A stretch of DNA of 64,000 nucleotides. Source: Magicicada septendecula. Taxonomy: Eukaryota; Arthropoda; Insecta; Hemiptera; Cicadidae. A program made the position numbers and the translations under genes. Location: contig CM068367.1 in NCBI GenBank assembly GCA_034769895.1, positions 84,373,654 through 84,437,653 on the forward strand, read 5' to 3'. Position 1 is the stretch's first letter; each line of letters begins with the position of its first letter. Of the stretch, positions 45,930 through 57,391 are shown piece after piece. A model generated the notes under the pieces. It saw only the letters and a list, made by a program, of their open reading frames with translations. It was not told the origin of the DNA and made no database searches.

Positions 45930-48900
45930 ATGGCCGATGTAAGGGCTCTGATAAAAAAACGAGGTACAATTAAGGCCTCAATATCCCGAATAAATACCTT
46001 CGCGGATAATTTTGATTTGTTAAACAGCGATCCTCATGCGCTCAAAATAAAACTGCGTCATTTGATGGAATTATCCACCAAATATGACGAGATACAGTCA
46101 CAAATCGAGGCTGAGGAAGCAGACGTTGCGTCAACAAGTGATAGAGTGCAAACGGAGGACGATCTCTGTGCTATAGAATGTAAATTGCAACACTTGTTGG
46201 AGCAATCTGAGCACTTGAACCAAAAACCACTAATTAATACTGATGGTAAACAGCCTAAAACAACCCCCATTCAATTGGAACCAATAAAATTACCACGGTT
46301 CGAGGGTAGTATTGTGGAATGGCAACATTATTACCATATTTTTATGGAACTAATTCATGTCAGAACAGACCTGACAGATATACAGAAGCTTCATTATTTA
46401 CACTCGTCATTATATGGCGAGGCGCTTAACGTAATAAAATCATTACCCATAACACATGAAAATTACGCGGTGGCTATCGATCTGTTGAGGAATAGATATG
46501 GTAGTAAACTGATTGTCTCCGCTCACCACGTGTGGAATGTCCTAGACGTACCATTAGTTCAGCAGGAATCCCAAGGTAGCATATCGCAATTTATTGATCA
46601 AATCTCTGCAAATATAAACGCTTTAAATAATCTCAAACTGCCAGTCAACACGTTTGAAATTATTGTCGTAAATTATCTAGCCAAAAAACTTGACAGTTAT
46701 ACTTTACGTTTGTGGAAAGAGAGTTTATCGGAGCATAAACTCCCTGATTTTAATAATTTTATAAATTTTTTAAATTCACGTAGGAAACTACTGCAAAATA
46801 TCGATAACGCGACTAGCCCAACGAGCAGGTTGAACAAAAGCGATAAGTCTCCTTATCGCAAGGCAGTTAAACAGATAAGCAATCCAAAGGGCGCATTCCA
46901 CTCACATATCAGAAATAATTTATGCAGGCTATGTAACGGTGAGCATAGACTTAGCGATTGCCCACAATTTATATCGCTGTCTATCCCTGATAGAAAAAAT
47001 GCGTTACTTAAAAACAAACTTTGCTTAAACTGTCTCCGTTCGGGACACGAGGGTTCAAAATGTGCCTCCAAATTTTCGTGTAAAAAATGTTCTAGGCGTC
47101 ACCACACCATGATTCATGTCCCCAACAGGGACGTAACTTCTGTTAACAACCAGTGCTCATTGAAATCACAGACCAATAAATCGGTATTGTTATCTACCGC
47201 CGTCTGTATGACATACAATAAGGTCGGCAAAAAATTTCCCGTTAGGATATTACTGGATTCCGGTTCTCAAGCGAACTTTTGCACAATGGATTTCGCCCGC
47301 AGGATGGGCCTCCAATTAGTTAAATCGCAATTGCCCATCACGGGTATAAACAACTCGCTTTCCCAGGCTGAATTCAGCACTAATGTAAGGCTACATTCAC
47401 GCTATAAACCCTTCACGTTAAACGTACATTGTGCCGTATTACCCAGTATAACTAATAATTTACCGGCGGAGTCATTCAATCTTACCTCTTTAAATTTACC
47501 CAAGCGCATATTCCTGGCGGATCCTCACCTACATTGCTCATCGCAAGTCGATATATTAATCGGCGCTCAATATTTTCTACAATTAATTGAACCTGTGAAA
47601 TATACGCGCGGACCACACTTTCCTATAATTCAGGAAACCAAGTTAGGATTTATTTTGGCCGGTGACTTACCATTCAACGTCGATATGACTAGAACGGTTT
47701 CTTCATTTATGGTCTGCAAGGATGATAATCAGGTTTCCTCGCATCTAAAGGAATTTTGGAAGTTGGAGGAAATCTCTAGTCGCGAAACCCGATCTGAGGA
47801 CTCACCGTGTGAAAGGCATTTCGTGAAAAACACTAGCCGCAATCGCGACGGGAGATTCGTGGTAGCCCTGCCCCGCAGATCTGATAAATCGTATTTGGGA
47901 GATTCTCTCCGCGGAGCAATACGAAGATTCCAATCGTTAGAATTCAAATTCAAGCAGAACCCTACCCTTTATAAGGATTATAGTGAGTTCATGAATGACT
48001 ACTTAAGACTTGGCCACATGTCGCCGCTTAATGAATACGATCTGTCGCTTGACAGGTCAGAGATCTTTTATCTGCCCCATCACGCAGTCTTCAAAGACTC
48101 TAGCTTAACCACTAAATTGCGCGTGGTATTTGACGCATCCGCTAAAACCACCAATAATTTGTCCCTTAACGACACTTTAATGGTCGGTCCTACGATCCAG
48201 CAGGATCTGTTTTCGATAATGGTTCGGTTCCGCACCCACCGATACGTACTTATTGCGGACATTGAAAAGATGTATCGCCAGATCATTGTTAATCCTAAGG
48301 ATTCAAACTTGCAACGCATTGTTTGGCGTGATGCACCGCATAAGGAATTGCGACATTACGCGTTAAGGACGGTTACATATGGCACTGCTAGTGCCTCCTT
48401 CCTTGCTACGCGTTGTCTGGCTCAAATAGCATATGAAAACAAAGCCGACTACCCTACCGCTGCTAAGGCCATAGCAAATGACTTTTACGTAGACGATCTC
48501 ATAACGGGTTCGGATGATCCGAACAGCTTAGCTGAAATGAAAGGCGAGATCGAGAAGTTGTTGAGGAGGTATGGTTTTTCGTTACACAAATGGTTCTCTA
48601 ACCACCATAAGATTATGACTCTTCGCGCCCAAGTAACCCGTGACTTCAGCAAGGGTCAAAACGTGCGTACCTTGGGCATACAGTGGAATGTTGAGGGGGA
48701 TAACTTTTTGTACACCGTTAGGGGTGATGACAATCTAACCGTTCTCAACAAGAGAAGCGTGTTATCAATCATTGCCGGGATCTATGATCCACTAGGTCTA
48801 ATTGCTCCCATCACATTTTGCTGCAAGCATTTCGTGCAGCAGTTGTGGTTGGCGGGCACTGATTGGGACGAACCCTTGTCCGGGTCACTAGCCGATCAAT

Positions 48901-50381
48901 GGTCGGAATTATACACCCAATTAGTCTCCGACACTCATTTTGAGATTACGAGGTCGGTTAAGAGTTCGAACAGTTGCCCAGTTAGTTCATTGCAGCTGCA
49001 CGGATTCACCGACGCTTCGGTTAAAGGTTACGCGTGTTGCATTTATGTGCGGGCGGTCTATTCGAACGGCGCCATATCATCAAACTTGTTGTGTGCTAAA
49101 TCTAGGGTCGCTCCGCTGAAACAGATAACGCTTCCTAGACTTGAACTTTGTGCTTGTTTATTGTTGGCTCAATTAACGTCCAAGGTTTTAAATGCCGTCG
49201 ATTACAATTTTGACGGATTATATCTTTATTCGGATTCGATGATAGCGTTGTACTGGATACATCAGCAATCTTCCCGCTGGAAGGTATTTGTGGCTAACCG
49301 TGTCGCAGAAATACAGCGTCTTGTTAGCAGCAGGGGAACTTGGCGTCATGTAGTATCGAATGACAACCCTGCCGACGTTTTATCGCGCGGTTGCCTCCCT
49401 CGTAGTCTGCAATGTCATGCTCAATGGTGGCATGGTCCCTCCTGGTTGGCTCGTGATGCGGCCTCATGGCCGGTCAGCGCGTTCGACATTAATACTCCCT
49501 GTACCTTTCCTGACATTGAAGAGGAGCGTCACAAGCAGGCTCAAACCTCACTAATTGTCGCGTCCTCAACACATAGTTACATTGAAAACTATTCATCTCT
49601 TACGAGGCTTATTCGCGTCTTCGCATACTGCCGTCGATTTCTTCGCAATTCTAGGCTCGCGGTGGTTGAAAGAGACACGTCCTTTTTGTCGGCTCAAGAA
49701 TTGTCTGACACGCTCTTGGTTTTTGTCCGGCAATCTCAGAAGTTGCATTTCGACGTAGAGGTTAGGGAACTTGAGGCACACCGGTGCCTTCCACGCAGTA
49801 GTAAAATTCTTGCTCTCAACCCATTCCTGGATAAATCAGGCATTTTAAGAGTGGGTGGACGCTTGCAATTCTCCCCACTTAGCTACGAGACTAAACACCA
49901 AATAATTTTACACCCGCACTCTCATCTCACGAGATTAATAATTGAATACGAACACATCCGTTTGTTCCACGCTGGAGTGCAATCAACTCAAGCTTCGCTT
50001 AGGCTTAAGTATTGGATCATACACGATAAGTCCTATATCCGCTCAGTGATACATAAGTGTGTCACTTGTTTTCGTTTCCGGGCTAAAGGCGCGAATCAAT
50101 TACTCGGTCAATTACCCTCTTCTAGGGTCACGCCGTCAAGGCCATTCTCACAGTCGGCCGTGGATTGCGCAGGTCCGGTGTTTTTGCGCCATGGCGGGCA
50201 GCGCTCTAAGTCCACGACCAAGGCATATATCGCTCTATTCACATGTGTGTGTGTATGTGTGTGTGTGTGTGTGTGTGTGGGTGTGTGTCCATGTGTGTGT
50301 GTGTGTGTGTGTGTGTGTCTAGGGATTATCTGCACCAGCTGCAGCAGCGCAACAAATGGCGCACCCCATTTAAAAATTTGA
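45930..50381 (+). CDS. BEL/Pao Gag-Pol polyprotein, integrase core interrupted
   Basis: The start ATG follows the leader; MADVRALIKKRGTIKASISR is a usual BEL Gag start. Residues about 115-300: Gag-type DUF1759 region. 332-395: zinc knuckles (CRLC..., CLNCLRSGH, CKKCSRRHH). D443 in DSGSQ: aspartic protease. RT: first Asp D777, YVDD 853-856. RNase H: D1028, E1072, D1102. Integrase: zinc finger H1342/H1347/C1377/C1380 and first catalytic Asp D1412. Soon after, about residue 1439, the frame enters a (GT)n tract; the rest to 50,381 is not BEL sequence in this frame. The second Asp and Glu of the integrase triad are absent, so integration in cis should fail. RT, protease and RNase H motifs look intact. 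Confidence 0.9.
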   Translation: MADVRALIKKRGTIKASISRINTFADNFDLLNSDPHALKIKLRHLMELSTKYDEIQSQIEAEEADVASTSDRVQTEDDLCAIECKLQHLLEQSEHLNQKPLINTDGKQPKTTPIQLEPIKLPRFEGSIVEWQHYYHIFMELIHVRTDLTDIQKLHYLHSSLYGEALNVIKSLPITHENYAVAIDLLRNRYGSKLIVSAHHVWNVLDVPLVQQESQGSISQFIDQISANINALNNLKLPVNTFEIIVVNYLAKKLDSYTLRLWKESLSEHKLPDFNNFINFLNSRRKLLQNIDNATSPTSRLNKSDKSPYRKAVKQISNPKGAFHSHIRNNLCRLCNGEHRLSDCPQFISLSIPDRKNALLKNKLCLNCLRSGHEGSKCASKFSCKKCSRRHHTMIHVPNRDVTSVNNQCSLKSQTNKSVLLSTAVCMTYNKVGKKFPVRILLDSGSQANFCTMDFARRMGLQLVKSQLPITGINNSLSQAEFSTNVRLHSRYKPFTLNVHCAVLPSITNNLPAESFNLTSLNLPKRIFLADPHLHCSSQVDILIGAQYFLQLIEPVKYTRGPHFPIIQETKLGFILAGDLPFNVDMTRTVSSFMVCKDDNQVSSHLKEFWKLEEISSRETRSEDSPCERHFVKNTSRNRDGRFVVALPRRSDKSYLGDSLRGAIRRFQSLEFKFKQNPTLYKDYSEFMNDYLRLGHMSPLNEYDLSLDRSEIFYLPHHAVFKDSSLTTKLRVVFDASAKTTNNLSLNDTLMVGPTIQQDLFSIMVRFRTHRYVLIADIEKMYRQIIVNPKDSNLQRIVWRDAPHKELRHYALRTVTYGTASASFLATRCLAQIAYENKADYPTAAKAIANDFYVDDLITGSDDPNSLAEMKGEIEKLLRRYGFSLHKWFSNHHKIMTLRAQVTRDFSKGQNVRTLGIQWNVEGDNFLYTVRGDDNLTVLNKRSVLSIIAGIYDPLGLIAPITFCCKHFVQQLWLAGTDWDEPLSGSLADQWSELYTQLVSDTHFEITRSVKSSNSCPVSSLQLHGFTDASVKGYACCIYVRAVYSNGAISSNLLCAKSRVAPLKQITLPRLELCACLLLAQLTSKVLNAVDYNFDGLYLYSDSMIALYWIHQQSSRWKVFVANRVAEIQRLVSSRGTWRHVVSNDNPADVLSRGCLPRSLQCHAQWWHGPSWLARDAASWPVSAFDINTPCTFPDIEEERHKQAQTSLIVASSTHSYIENYSSLTRLIRVFAYCRRFLRNSRLAVVERDTSFLSAQELSDTLLVFVRQSQKLHFDVEVRELEAHRCLPRSSKILALNPFLDKSGILRVGGRLQFSPLSYETKHQIILHPHSHLTRLIIEYEHIRLFHAGVQSTQASLRLKYWIIHDKSYIRSVIHKCVTCFRFRAKGANQLLGQLPSSRVTPSRPFSQSAVDCAGPVFLRHGGQRSKSTTKAYIALFTCVCVCVCVCVCVGVCPCVCVCVCVCLGIICTSCSSATNGAPHLKI
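50243..50319. repeat. Imperfect (GT)n tract replacing integrase core
   Basis: A 77-bp GT-rich run with interruptions (gtat, ggg, ccat) lies exactly where the centre of the integrase core should be. By family knowledge about 200 or more residues are missing between the left side (around the first catalytic Asp) and the right side (C-terminal domain). Confidence 0.9.
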
Positions 50382-50566
50382 AGGTCGGACAACTTGTCCT
50401 CATTTTGGATGACAATTCCCCCCCTTTAGAATGGAAGCGTGGGGTAATTACCAATGTTTTTCCGGGTCAAGATTCCTTAGTACGCGTCGCAGAAGTACGC
50501 ACCGCGCTAGGTATCTTACGCCGACCCATCCACAAATTATGCCCCCTTCCGGTGGCAACAAGCTAG
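50320..50566 (+). pseudogene. Integrase C-terminal domain (DUF5641-like), out of frame
   Basis: After the GT tract a different frame reads SRDYLHQLQQRNKWRTPFKN, then LKVGQLVLILDDNSPPLEW, then GVITNVFPGQDSLVRVAEVR and ends at a stop at 50,564-50,566. This is the typical C-terminal domain of BEL integrases. It is shifted by two bases relative to the main frame, so it is not translated as part of it unless frameshifting occurs. Confidence 0.85.
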
Positions 50567-50585
50567 TCGTTTGCGTGCCTTACGG

Positions 50586-50632
50586 TGTGTGTGTGTGTGT
50601 GTGTGTGTGTATGCATGGGTGTGCGCGTGTCA
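50586..50632. repeat. Second (GT)n tract, 3' noncoding region of BEL
   Basis: A short GT-rich run just after the pol stop. The remaining 3' noncoding region (to 51,120) has no recognised genes; a purine-rich ggcgggcag (51,110-51,118) two bases before the LTR is the likely polypurine tract. Confidence 0.8.
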
Positions 50633-51120
50633 CATTACATGGAACACGCCCGGGACATTCCCCGGGGCGAGCATACAAGTCAATTGTATCATAAGCATTG
50701 TAACATTGTTAAGTGTCGCTAGCTATTACAGAAATAGTGACTGTGTCTCATATGTACTATCAATTATTATGAATGTTGTGTATCGTTAATATGTTTGTGT
50801 GATTCAAATTCTGAGAACCACAAGTGTCAGTTATAGTGGCAATTATTCTATATATGTATTGTATTTTCTAAGGGTCAAAACATTATGAAATTCATTGGGG
50901 TTGTTATGTCAATATCATGGGGAAATTATTGTATTTTTATGGTGTTATCAATTTATTGTATGCTTGGTGATTGTTAATTGAATTTATATTATGTCCATTA
51001 TGTCATTGCTCTCTGGCCAGTGCGCCAATTATTGTATCGCTTACGACATGTAAGTCTAATTATTATATTGTTCAATCTAACCGTTAATGTACAAAATCGT
51101 CCCGATTTTGGCGGGCAGTA

Positions 51121-51586
51121 TGTTTAAACTTTGTACTGTGTTGTCAGTTGTAAGCAGCCTACTAACATTGCACGGCACGCGCGGATGACGTCACGCTTTT
51201 ATCAAACCTTGCAATCGGCCAGCCTAGCCGACTGCAAGCCAGTATTAGTTTAGTTTATAACACGACTCCGAGCGCAACTCTCGTTAAACACTTCTCTTAC
51301 AGCCGCGGCTTTTGGCTATTATACAGCATGCATTTATAACATTTCACTTTAATCGTCTACCTGCGTCCATCTGCAATGGACCACGATTTCATTCAAAATT
51401 AATCTCGGGCATTATCGCCTCTAATGCTTCCGCACGTGCCGATCGTAACTAACAAACCAAATTATTCAATAAACGCATGTTCAATATCTCAAATACAGTC
51501 CACTTCTTTCTAACAAACAATCCAGCTTTCCTTATTAGCGTCTTTGGAATAACTCGCGATTCTTCAAGAGCTTCCAAACCGCAACA
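51121..51586 (+). repeat. 3' LTR of BEL/Pao element
   Basis: It has the same length and sequence as the 5' LTR except for one base near position 30. It is followed by GGAC, the target duplication. The CRE-like palindrome is at 51,186-51,193. Confidence 0.95.
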
Positions 51587-51979
51587 GGACGGTTATTTTT
51601 TTTTCTTACTTTTGTCTCTGTGAGTATTTTTAACTTTTGTATTACATGTTATTTTGTCTTAGTTGTAATAAGACACTTAAATTCAGTTACCTTATTAATG
51701 ATTTGAGTGCTTTTTTTTTAATTTTTTACTATATTAGTAAATGTGATATGTTTGGGGTACGACAAAGTACTTTGATAGCTAATAAGGGTCAGTCTATGTA
51801 AAAGCTACGTTATTAATCGTAAGACACAGATCAGGCCAATTTGGTTACCACTGACCATTGGGCACGTCGGTCGTAGTGTAAAACGATTCAACTGTCAAGA
51901 CTACGAATAAACGACGCCCTGCTTTCAAAACGAGGCGCACTGATAATGACACCGTCCAGACTCGAAGTTACGTTACTTT

Positions 51980-52335
51980 TTCTCTTCTCCTCTTTTTCCT
52001 TCACGGACCAAACGAATCGCCTGTCCAGAGGAATTATATCCACATCATCCCTGCTTCTTTGGTCTTCCTAAGCATTTGTATTACCAAACGTAGCTGCCAT
52101 CAGTCAATTCTATTCAGATTTCCAATGTATCTCTGTGTGCTTGATCTCTCCAGTGGGAGCCTGAATATTACATTTTTTAAATTTTTTGTATACTTTGTCA
52201 TTCTAGAACCAATCCTTTGTCGGTCTGCAAACCTTGTTGAAAGGATCTTATCTCAAATGTCTGAATATTACTAAAATGTTTCAGAAGCGTACAGCAATAC
52301 CAGCACGGTTATCGTCTTACAAAATTCTAACCGAG
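51980..52335 (-). pseudogene. RTE-like RT remnant, weak
   Basis: The minus strand gives KTITVLVLLYASETF (the Y.SETW thumb motif) near 52,300. Broken coding follows down to a GRPKKQ-like basic block near 52,060. Only the thumb motif is convincing. Confidence 0.4.
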
Positions 52336-52339
52336 TCTC

Positions 52340-53515
52340 CTTCTTCTTTTTCGTTGGCAACGGTCGTTAAATTGCCACACAAATTGCCTGAATTTTGGAT
52401 AACCTACGGTTAACATCATGACTTATGTCATAACTGATTATGCGATGTCATTTTCATTATGTTCTTGTTGTCTAAAGTTATTATTATTATGCACAAAAGC
52501 TATAGTTTTTGTTTTCTGCACACAAACTACACGTTTTACTCGAAAATAAACACTCGATTATTATTTATAAGACTGCCCCCACATTTTGGGATAAATTTTG
52601 TTAATTTGGCCTTATTTTATTATTATATTTACTGATCGAATATCCGAACAGTATTTGTGTAAATATTGTTAACCATTGCTTAATTATACTGCTTATTCTC
52701 ATTTTTTGTTTCCTGTCTCTGTACTTTTGATTCTCATGTCCCACTCGCAAATATTAGACCATACGTTCAGCTAGAAATGACATCTTAATTTTCGAATAAA
52801 TTCTGTATTATTTTGTTTTTTATTTACTTTTTATTTCACTTTGAAATATAATACGTGTACCCTTGTTCAATTTCGTCTATAACACGAAGTTGCCTCCCAT
52901 CATCACCCCAACCCAAACATCGTGCAGTGCCTCAGACTTACAGTGCTGCTCTTTTCATTTCGCTTCATAACCTTGTCGCCGACCCCCGCACAGTCGTTCT
53001 CAGTTCGAAGGTCACGCACTTTGCGCCGCGACGCTTACACAATGGACGACATTACCGACGTCGTCTGACGCGGCTGATTACACTTGAACGTCAAAAATTA
53101 CTTCTCACACAGTCGCTTAAAACGTCGTAACTTTTGCTGTTTCATTTCTACTCTTTTACAAAAAGAGGAAAAATCGTTTTAGTATCTGCGCCTAACGAGT
53201 TTTCTTACAGCAGGGCTGAGGAAATTTAAAGAAGTTTTTGTATCGTTAAACACACAGGTTTTCGAACTCAATGATTTTACATTTCGTCCGTCAAACGTCA
53301 GAAAAAATTATATCGTTACCTTCATTCTAATACCACGTATGAGATTTATTACGGAAATTCAGGTTTTAAAAGTATCTTGATCTGACTTTTACATTCGACC
53401 CAGTGATTTTAATACCCTGTATCAAACAAAACTGCACTGTTAACTGAAAACAAGTATCAGAATCAGAATTTTACATTTACTGAGTTCTAATATTCTAATA
53501 TCATGTGTGTGATTA
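52340..53515. other. No gene seen
   Basis: AT-rich. The block 52,900-53,110 is GC-richer with an open frame on the plus strand (52,855-53,130), without a known domain. Confidence 0.4.
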
Positions 53516-53529
53516 TAAACACTTTCCGG

Positions 53530-53660
53530 GCTATCAGGCCGTGATCCAATGTTGGTAACTGCAAACGTTTCAACCACTCAATTGGTGGCCATCTCCAGTG
53601 CTGGAAGGACTGAAAGTACTGACAATGGCCTCCGTCAGTAAAACCACAGTACTAGGCCCT
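53530..53660 (-). mobile_element. Half foldback/family fragment with hammerhead-like motif
   Basis: The segment from ctatcaggccgtgatccaat to acaatggcctccgtcag resembles one arm of foldback elements 1 and 2; the other arm is absent. The minus-strand core runs 53,557-53,605: GCA, CTGGAGA, helix II GGCCAC/GTGGTT, GAAACGTT, TGC. Helix I has 3 bp. Confidence 0.45.
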
Positions 53661-53664
53661 GTAG

Positions 53665-54840
53665 CCATGGTACAACAATGTATATGATTTAGAAATATAG
53701 CTAAAAAATTTTTAGGATTATTTTATTTTAAATGTCATCACAGTAGTACCTTACTGAGAAAAATGCAGGATTAATAAATACAATATGTAGCAAGGCTGAA
53801 AACAGCTGTTTTTCCTTTCCCCTGTAAAATGTTGGTTTTGTCTCATACGTGGTATTACACTGAAGCTATCAATATGTAAACTAATAAAAATTATAAAATT
53901 CATGAAATTGTAACAACTGTTGGAAATTTTGTAATAGAATTTACGACATAATCATATTTATAGAACAAATATTTACATTTAATTGTATTTTTTATAAAAG
54001 GAATATCTTAAATCTTGACAAATTTAACTATAAATTACACAATAAGTATCATATGAGTAAGCAAAATTTCATTTTCAACGGGAGTTGAACAAAAATTGGA
54101 AGGGATAGGCCTAAATATTATGGTCACCCATCTTCTAACAACATATTTGTATAAATCTAATAAATTATTATTGTTTATTATACATAATATGTACAGCTAT
54201 TTTAAAAAGATAATAGGCTATAGTAACTGAGTTGGATGTTTCGGTGGGGGGGGGGGGGGTTAAACCTTCAAAACTCTTCTCTGCTCACACCCATGGTGAC
54301 AGTTATAAAATATAAAAACAGAATCTCAAACCATCTTCACCAAGTCGTCAGAACTTCTAAAAATGTTTTGTATAGAACTGAAAAAATTTAATTTGAGTTT
54401 AAATATTTATTAATTAGGAAAATAGTACGTATTTTCCGTGTTGTTAGTTTTTTTTATTATTTCAAGCGCCGAAACGTTTCTTGCTTAACACCGAGAACGA
54501 TTTGGAAACGGTTCAAATTGTGAGGCGTAATTAGGAGTATGCTAATTGTCAAAACTATTAAAATGTAATCAGCTTAGCTCCAAGACGCAGTATTCATAGG
54601 TTAAGTAGAGAAAATAAATATTTATATGGCATTATAATATAATTACTATAAAAACACATGTTGGCAAAACACCTTAATAACAACTATGCGTTTAACATTT
54701 TGCAATCTAGTTTCGCGCGCGAGCGGGTGTTTGTAGATTTTCTTATGGTTTTCAAGTCTCTTGTTGTAATAATACTATATTATTTAAAATTATATTAGAT
54801 CCCTTCAGCAGGTAGGCTACATTTATTGCATTGCTTCCTT
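53665..54840. other. AT-rich DNA with a 14-base G run
   Basis: No gene seen. A homopolymer of G at 54,246-54,259 stands out in very AT-rich sequence. Confidence 0.5.
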
Positions 54841-54843
54841 AAA

Positions 54844-54874
54844 TACGTTTCGCTGATATAAACTGCATCGTCAG
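54844..54874 (-). ncRNA. Hammerhead-like motif
   Basis: The minus strand reads CTGACGA, a 2-bp helix II (GC/GC), then GAAACGTA. The core bases match the hammerhead consensus, but helix II is very short and helix I is not evident. Confidence 0.25.
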
Positions 54875-54879
54875 AAGCT

Positions 54880-56800
54880 ATTATATATAGGAACATATTA
54901 ACAAATAATCAATTTTCTTGAAAAAAAAATGATTTAAATTTTATTATTTTTTAATATTAATATTCAGTCACATTATTCTTTCTTTGAAAATCGACAATAA
55001 ATAATACTTTATACCAATTCAAACAAGAATCTATTTTTTATTGTTCTTTACAATGTTTTCACAGTTTAAAATCAATTAGGTTTAAATTACTTAGAATCAT
55101 CAGAAGTATAATGACAAACATTATAAGTAAGGTTCAAACATTTGGGAGAATATGAAAATTTATAAAAACAAATAAAATAATAAATTAATAGATAAACAAG
55201 TATATATTAATCCTAAAAAGATAACATTTTGTACATTATTACATTAATAAAGCAGTATATACTTTTAAGTAACTATCAAGTTATATACTCCTTTTTTAAG
55301 TGTATAAAATATAATTTAGATATGTGTAAAACAAATCTTAAAACAATTAATTTCTAATTAAAGATTTATTATTATAAATTATATTTCTGGTGATGACAGT
55401 AATTTAAAGTTGAATCTTAAACTATCAAAATATTTTAAAAGGTATCAAGTATTATTTATTGTCGATTATTTGTTAAATATTATTATTTACAAATCAATTA
55501 CTCAGTAAACATACTATGGTATCTGACAATGCAGATTATGTTTATAGAAATTAAATAAGAGAATCCGATAAATGTTGCCTACTTGTCAAAATAAACCTAA
55601 CATAATTGTAAACAATACGTTCTGAATAATTTATTTGTAGGAATATAAGTAAATTTCAAGCGTTTTAACTGTAATATTTGAATGGTATCTCAAGTTTCGG
55701 TTTTGGATAACACCAGGCTACCACTATTTACAAACATAAATATTATAAAATAAAACAGTAAATTTTAGAGAATTAAGTTTAACTAATATTTTATTGTTAT
55801 TGGCGTAAGTGTGAGATGAATAAATCTCGAAACTTTGCAGAAAACCGTGTTTCATTGGAGAACGAAAATCGAGATACCATGCAAATATTATTTATTTATT
55901 TATAAATCGTCCAATCAGAAATTCATATAATTATAATGTAGTCATAAGTCTAATGAGAACTTTATCTAACCTATATCGCTGCTTCTATAAGACTTTAGTT
56001 ATCTCTTTAATTTGTATGTAAACATTAAATCTGCTTTAATCTTTTGCGCTAAATAGCACTTCTCTGCTCCAACTCTGATAAGCTACAGATTTTTTTAGAA
56101 AACAAGAGTGATGATCAAAGACTAGTAGGTAGAAAGAAAACGACGTAGGCGAGGAACGTCAAAGGATGGACCGACAAATTCAATGGAATTTTTAATATAC
56201 GGAGCACAGAACAAAGAGCGGTTTGCCATAATATTCACTAACTAGTTGGAGACGATATCTGGAGGGAGGGAGGAGGGAATTTTTATAGTTGAATAGCCGT
56301 GCCTGCAGTAAACGAGCATTTGAATAGCTCTTTGTAGCGTTTAAAACGCATAAACCAAATCGATAATTGTCAATTCAGCCGTGAGTCTGATACCGGCTGC
56401 GTTGCAACACCATTTACACCTATGTTATTTATATGGCTATACATTTTTCAGTTTCCATTATGTTTACGGTTTTATCCAGTTCAGTAGTGATTGATTTTAT
56501 TCGTAGAATGAGGCGACAAAAATTTGTGGGTTAATATGTATATCATCTAACTGGATCCTGCACACAGGAAAACAGTAATTTACTCTGAAACTATGCGTCT
56601 GCGAAGGCATTAAAGGTACATTTTAAATATTTGACAATAGTTTTCAACCTAACCTCTTACTGTGGTCGCGGGAGGCCTAACTAAACAGTTTAACAATAGG
56701 TAACACAAGTAGGTATAGGCTACTTTAAAACTCCTACACGATAGATGATATTTATGCGGTAAAACCCCGTTTGGGACTACCTTATCGTAATAATTAGGCT
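54880..56800. other. Very AT-rich DNA, nothing recognised
   Basis: No coding, RNA or repeat unit seen. It could be intron. Confidence 0.45.
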
Positions 56801-56811
56801 ATTCCTTGACG

Positions 56812-56842
56812 TTTCGACCCCAAAAATCTGTCATCACTTACA
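56812..56842 (-). ncRNA. Degenerate hammerhead-like motif
   Basis: The minus strand reads GTGATGA, a weak helix II and GAAACGTC. C3 is changed, so this is probably a decayed copy. Confidence 0.15.
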
Positions 56843-57093
56843 ATAAACATTATAAAGCGAAATAATTATTTGTCAAAACAATAACGATTAATAATAATTA
56901 GTAGTTAATAGTAGTGAAAGGAGTACTGTTAAAACTTATGCGTACAGAAAATTAAAGTTAACAAAATGTAAGTGTTAATAAACAACTAATTTACACTCAA
57001 AGCGTTCTAATTTGAGAGCGCCGGTTGGTAAACTCTGATGAAAGATGTTACAAGACTGTACAATCTCTTTCTTAGGCTTCACGGCCAGCGTCG

Positions 57094-57391
57094 TAATTAT
57101 TAAACTTACTATCCGGGTTGTAAGGCCGTGGTCTTCCAATTTCTTCATGCCGAAAGGTATGTTAATTACTCGAGCAGACGTTTCGGGGCCTCACCTCTGG
57201 AGGCCACCTTCAGTGTAAGGACTTCAAACAAAGACAAGATGTACGTCAGTACAACCACAGTACTGTGGCAAAGACTGAAGATGGCCAGCAGAGATGAGGC
57301 CGAAACGTCTGGTCGAGTAATTAATACCTTTCGGCATGAATAAATTGGAAGACAACTGCCCTACACCCCCCGGATAGTAATTTTAATAATT
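57094..57391. mobile_element. Foldback element 2
   Basis: Inverted arms pair from aattattaaa.ttactatccggg inward through ttccaattt.ttcatgccgaaa, ggta...attactcga.cagacgtttcgg to the centre near 57,245. Each strand has one hammerhead-like core: plus 57,275-57,309, with CTGAAGA, helix II GGCC/GGCC and GAAACGTC, and minus 57,177-57,214 with CTGAAGG. Outside the left arm, cttcacggccagcgtcgtaa matches the sequence outside foldback 1's right arm in reverse. Confidence 0.75.

Larger units (their letters stand above)
44648..51586 (+). mobile_element. BEL/Pao LTR retrotransposon, near full-length
   Basis: The element has 466-bp LTRs starting TG and ending CA, a 4-bp target duplication GGAC (44,644-44,647 and 51,587-51,590), a tRNA-Tyr-like primer site, a leader, one Gag-Pol frame and a 3' noncoding region with a purine-rich stretch. 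By eye the LTRs differ only at one base (C or G in tcagtt.taagc), so insertion was recent. BEL/Pao is identified by the fused Gag-Pol, the DSGS protease, the YVDD RT and the HHCC integrase finger. It cannot make a full integrase (see 50,243-50,319). Total length is 6,939 bp. Confidence 0.95.
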
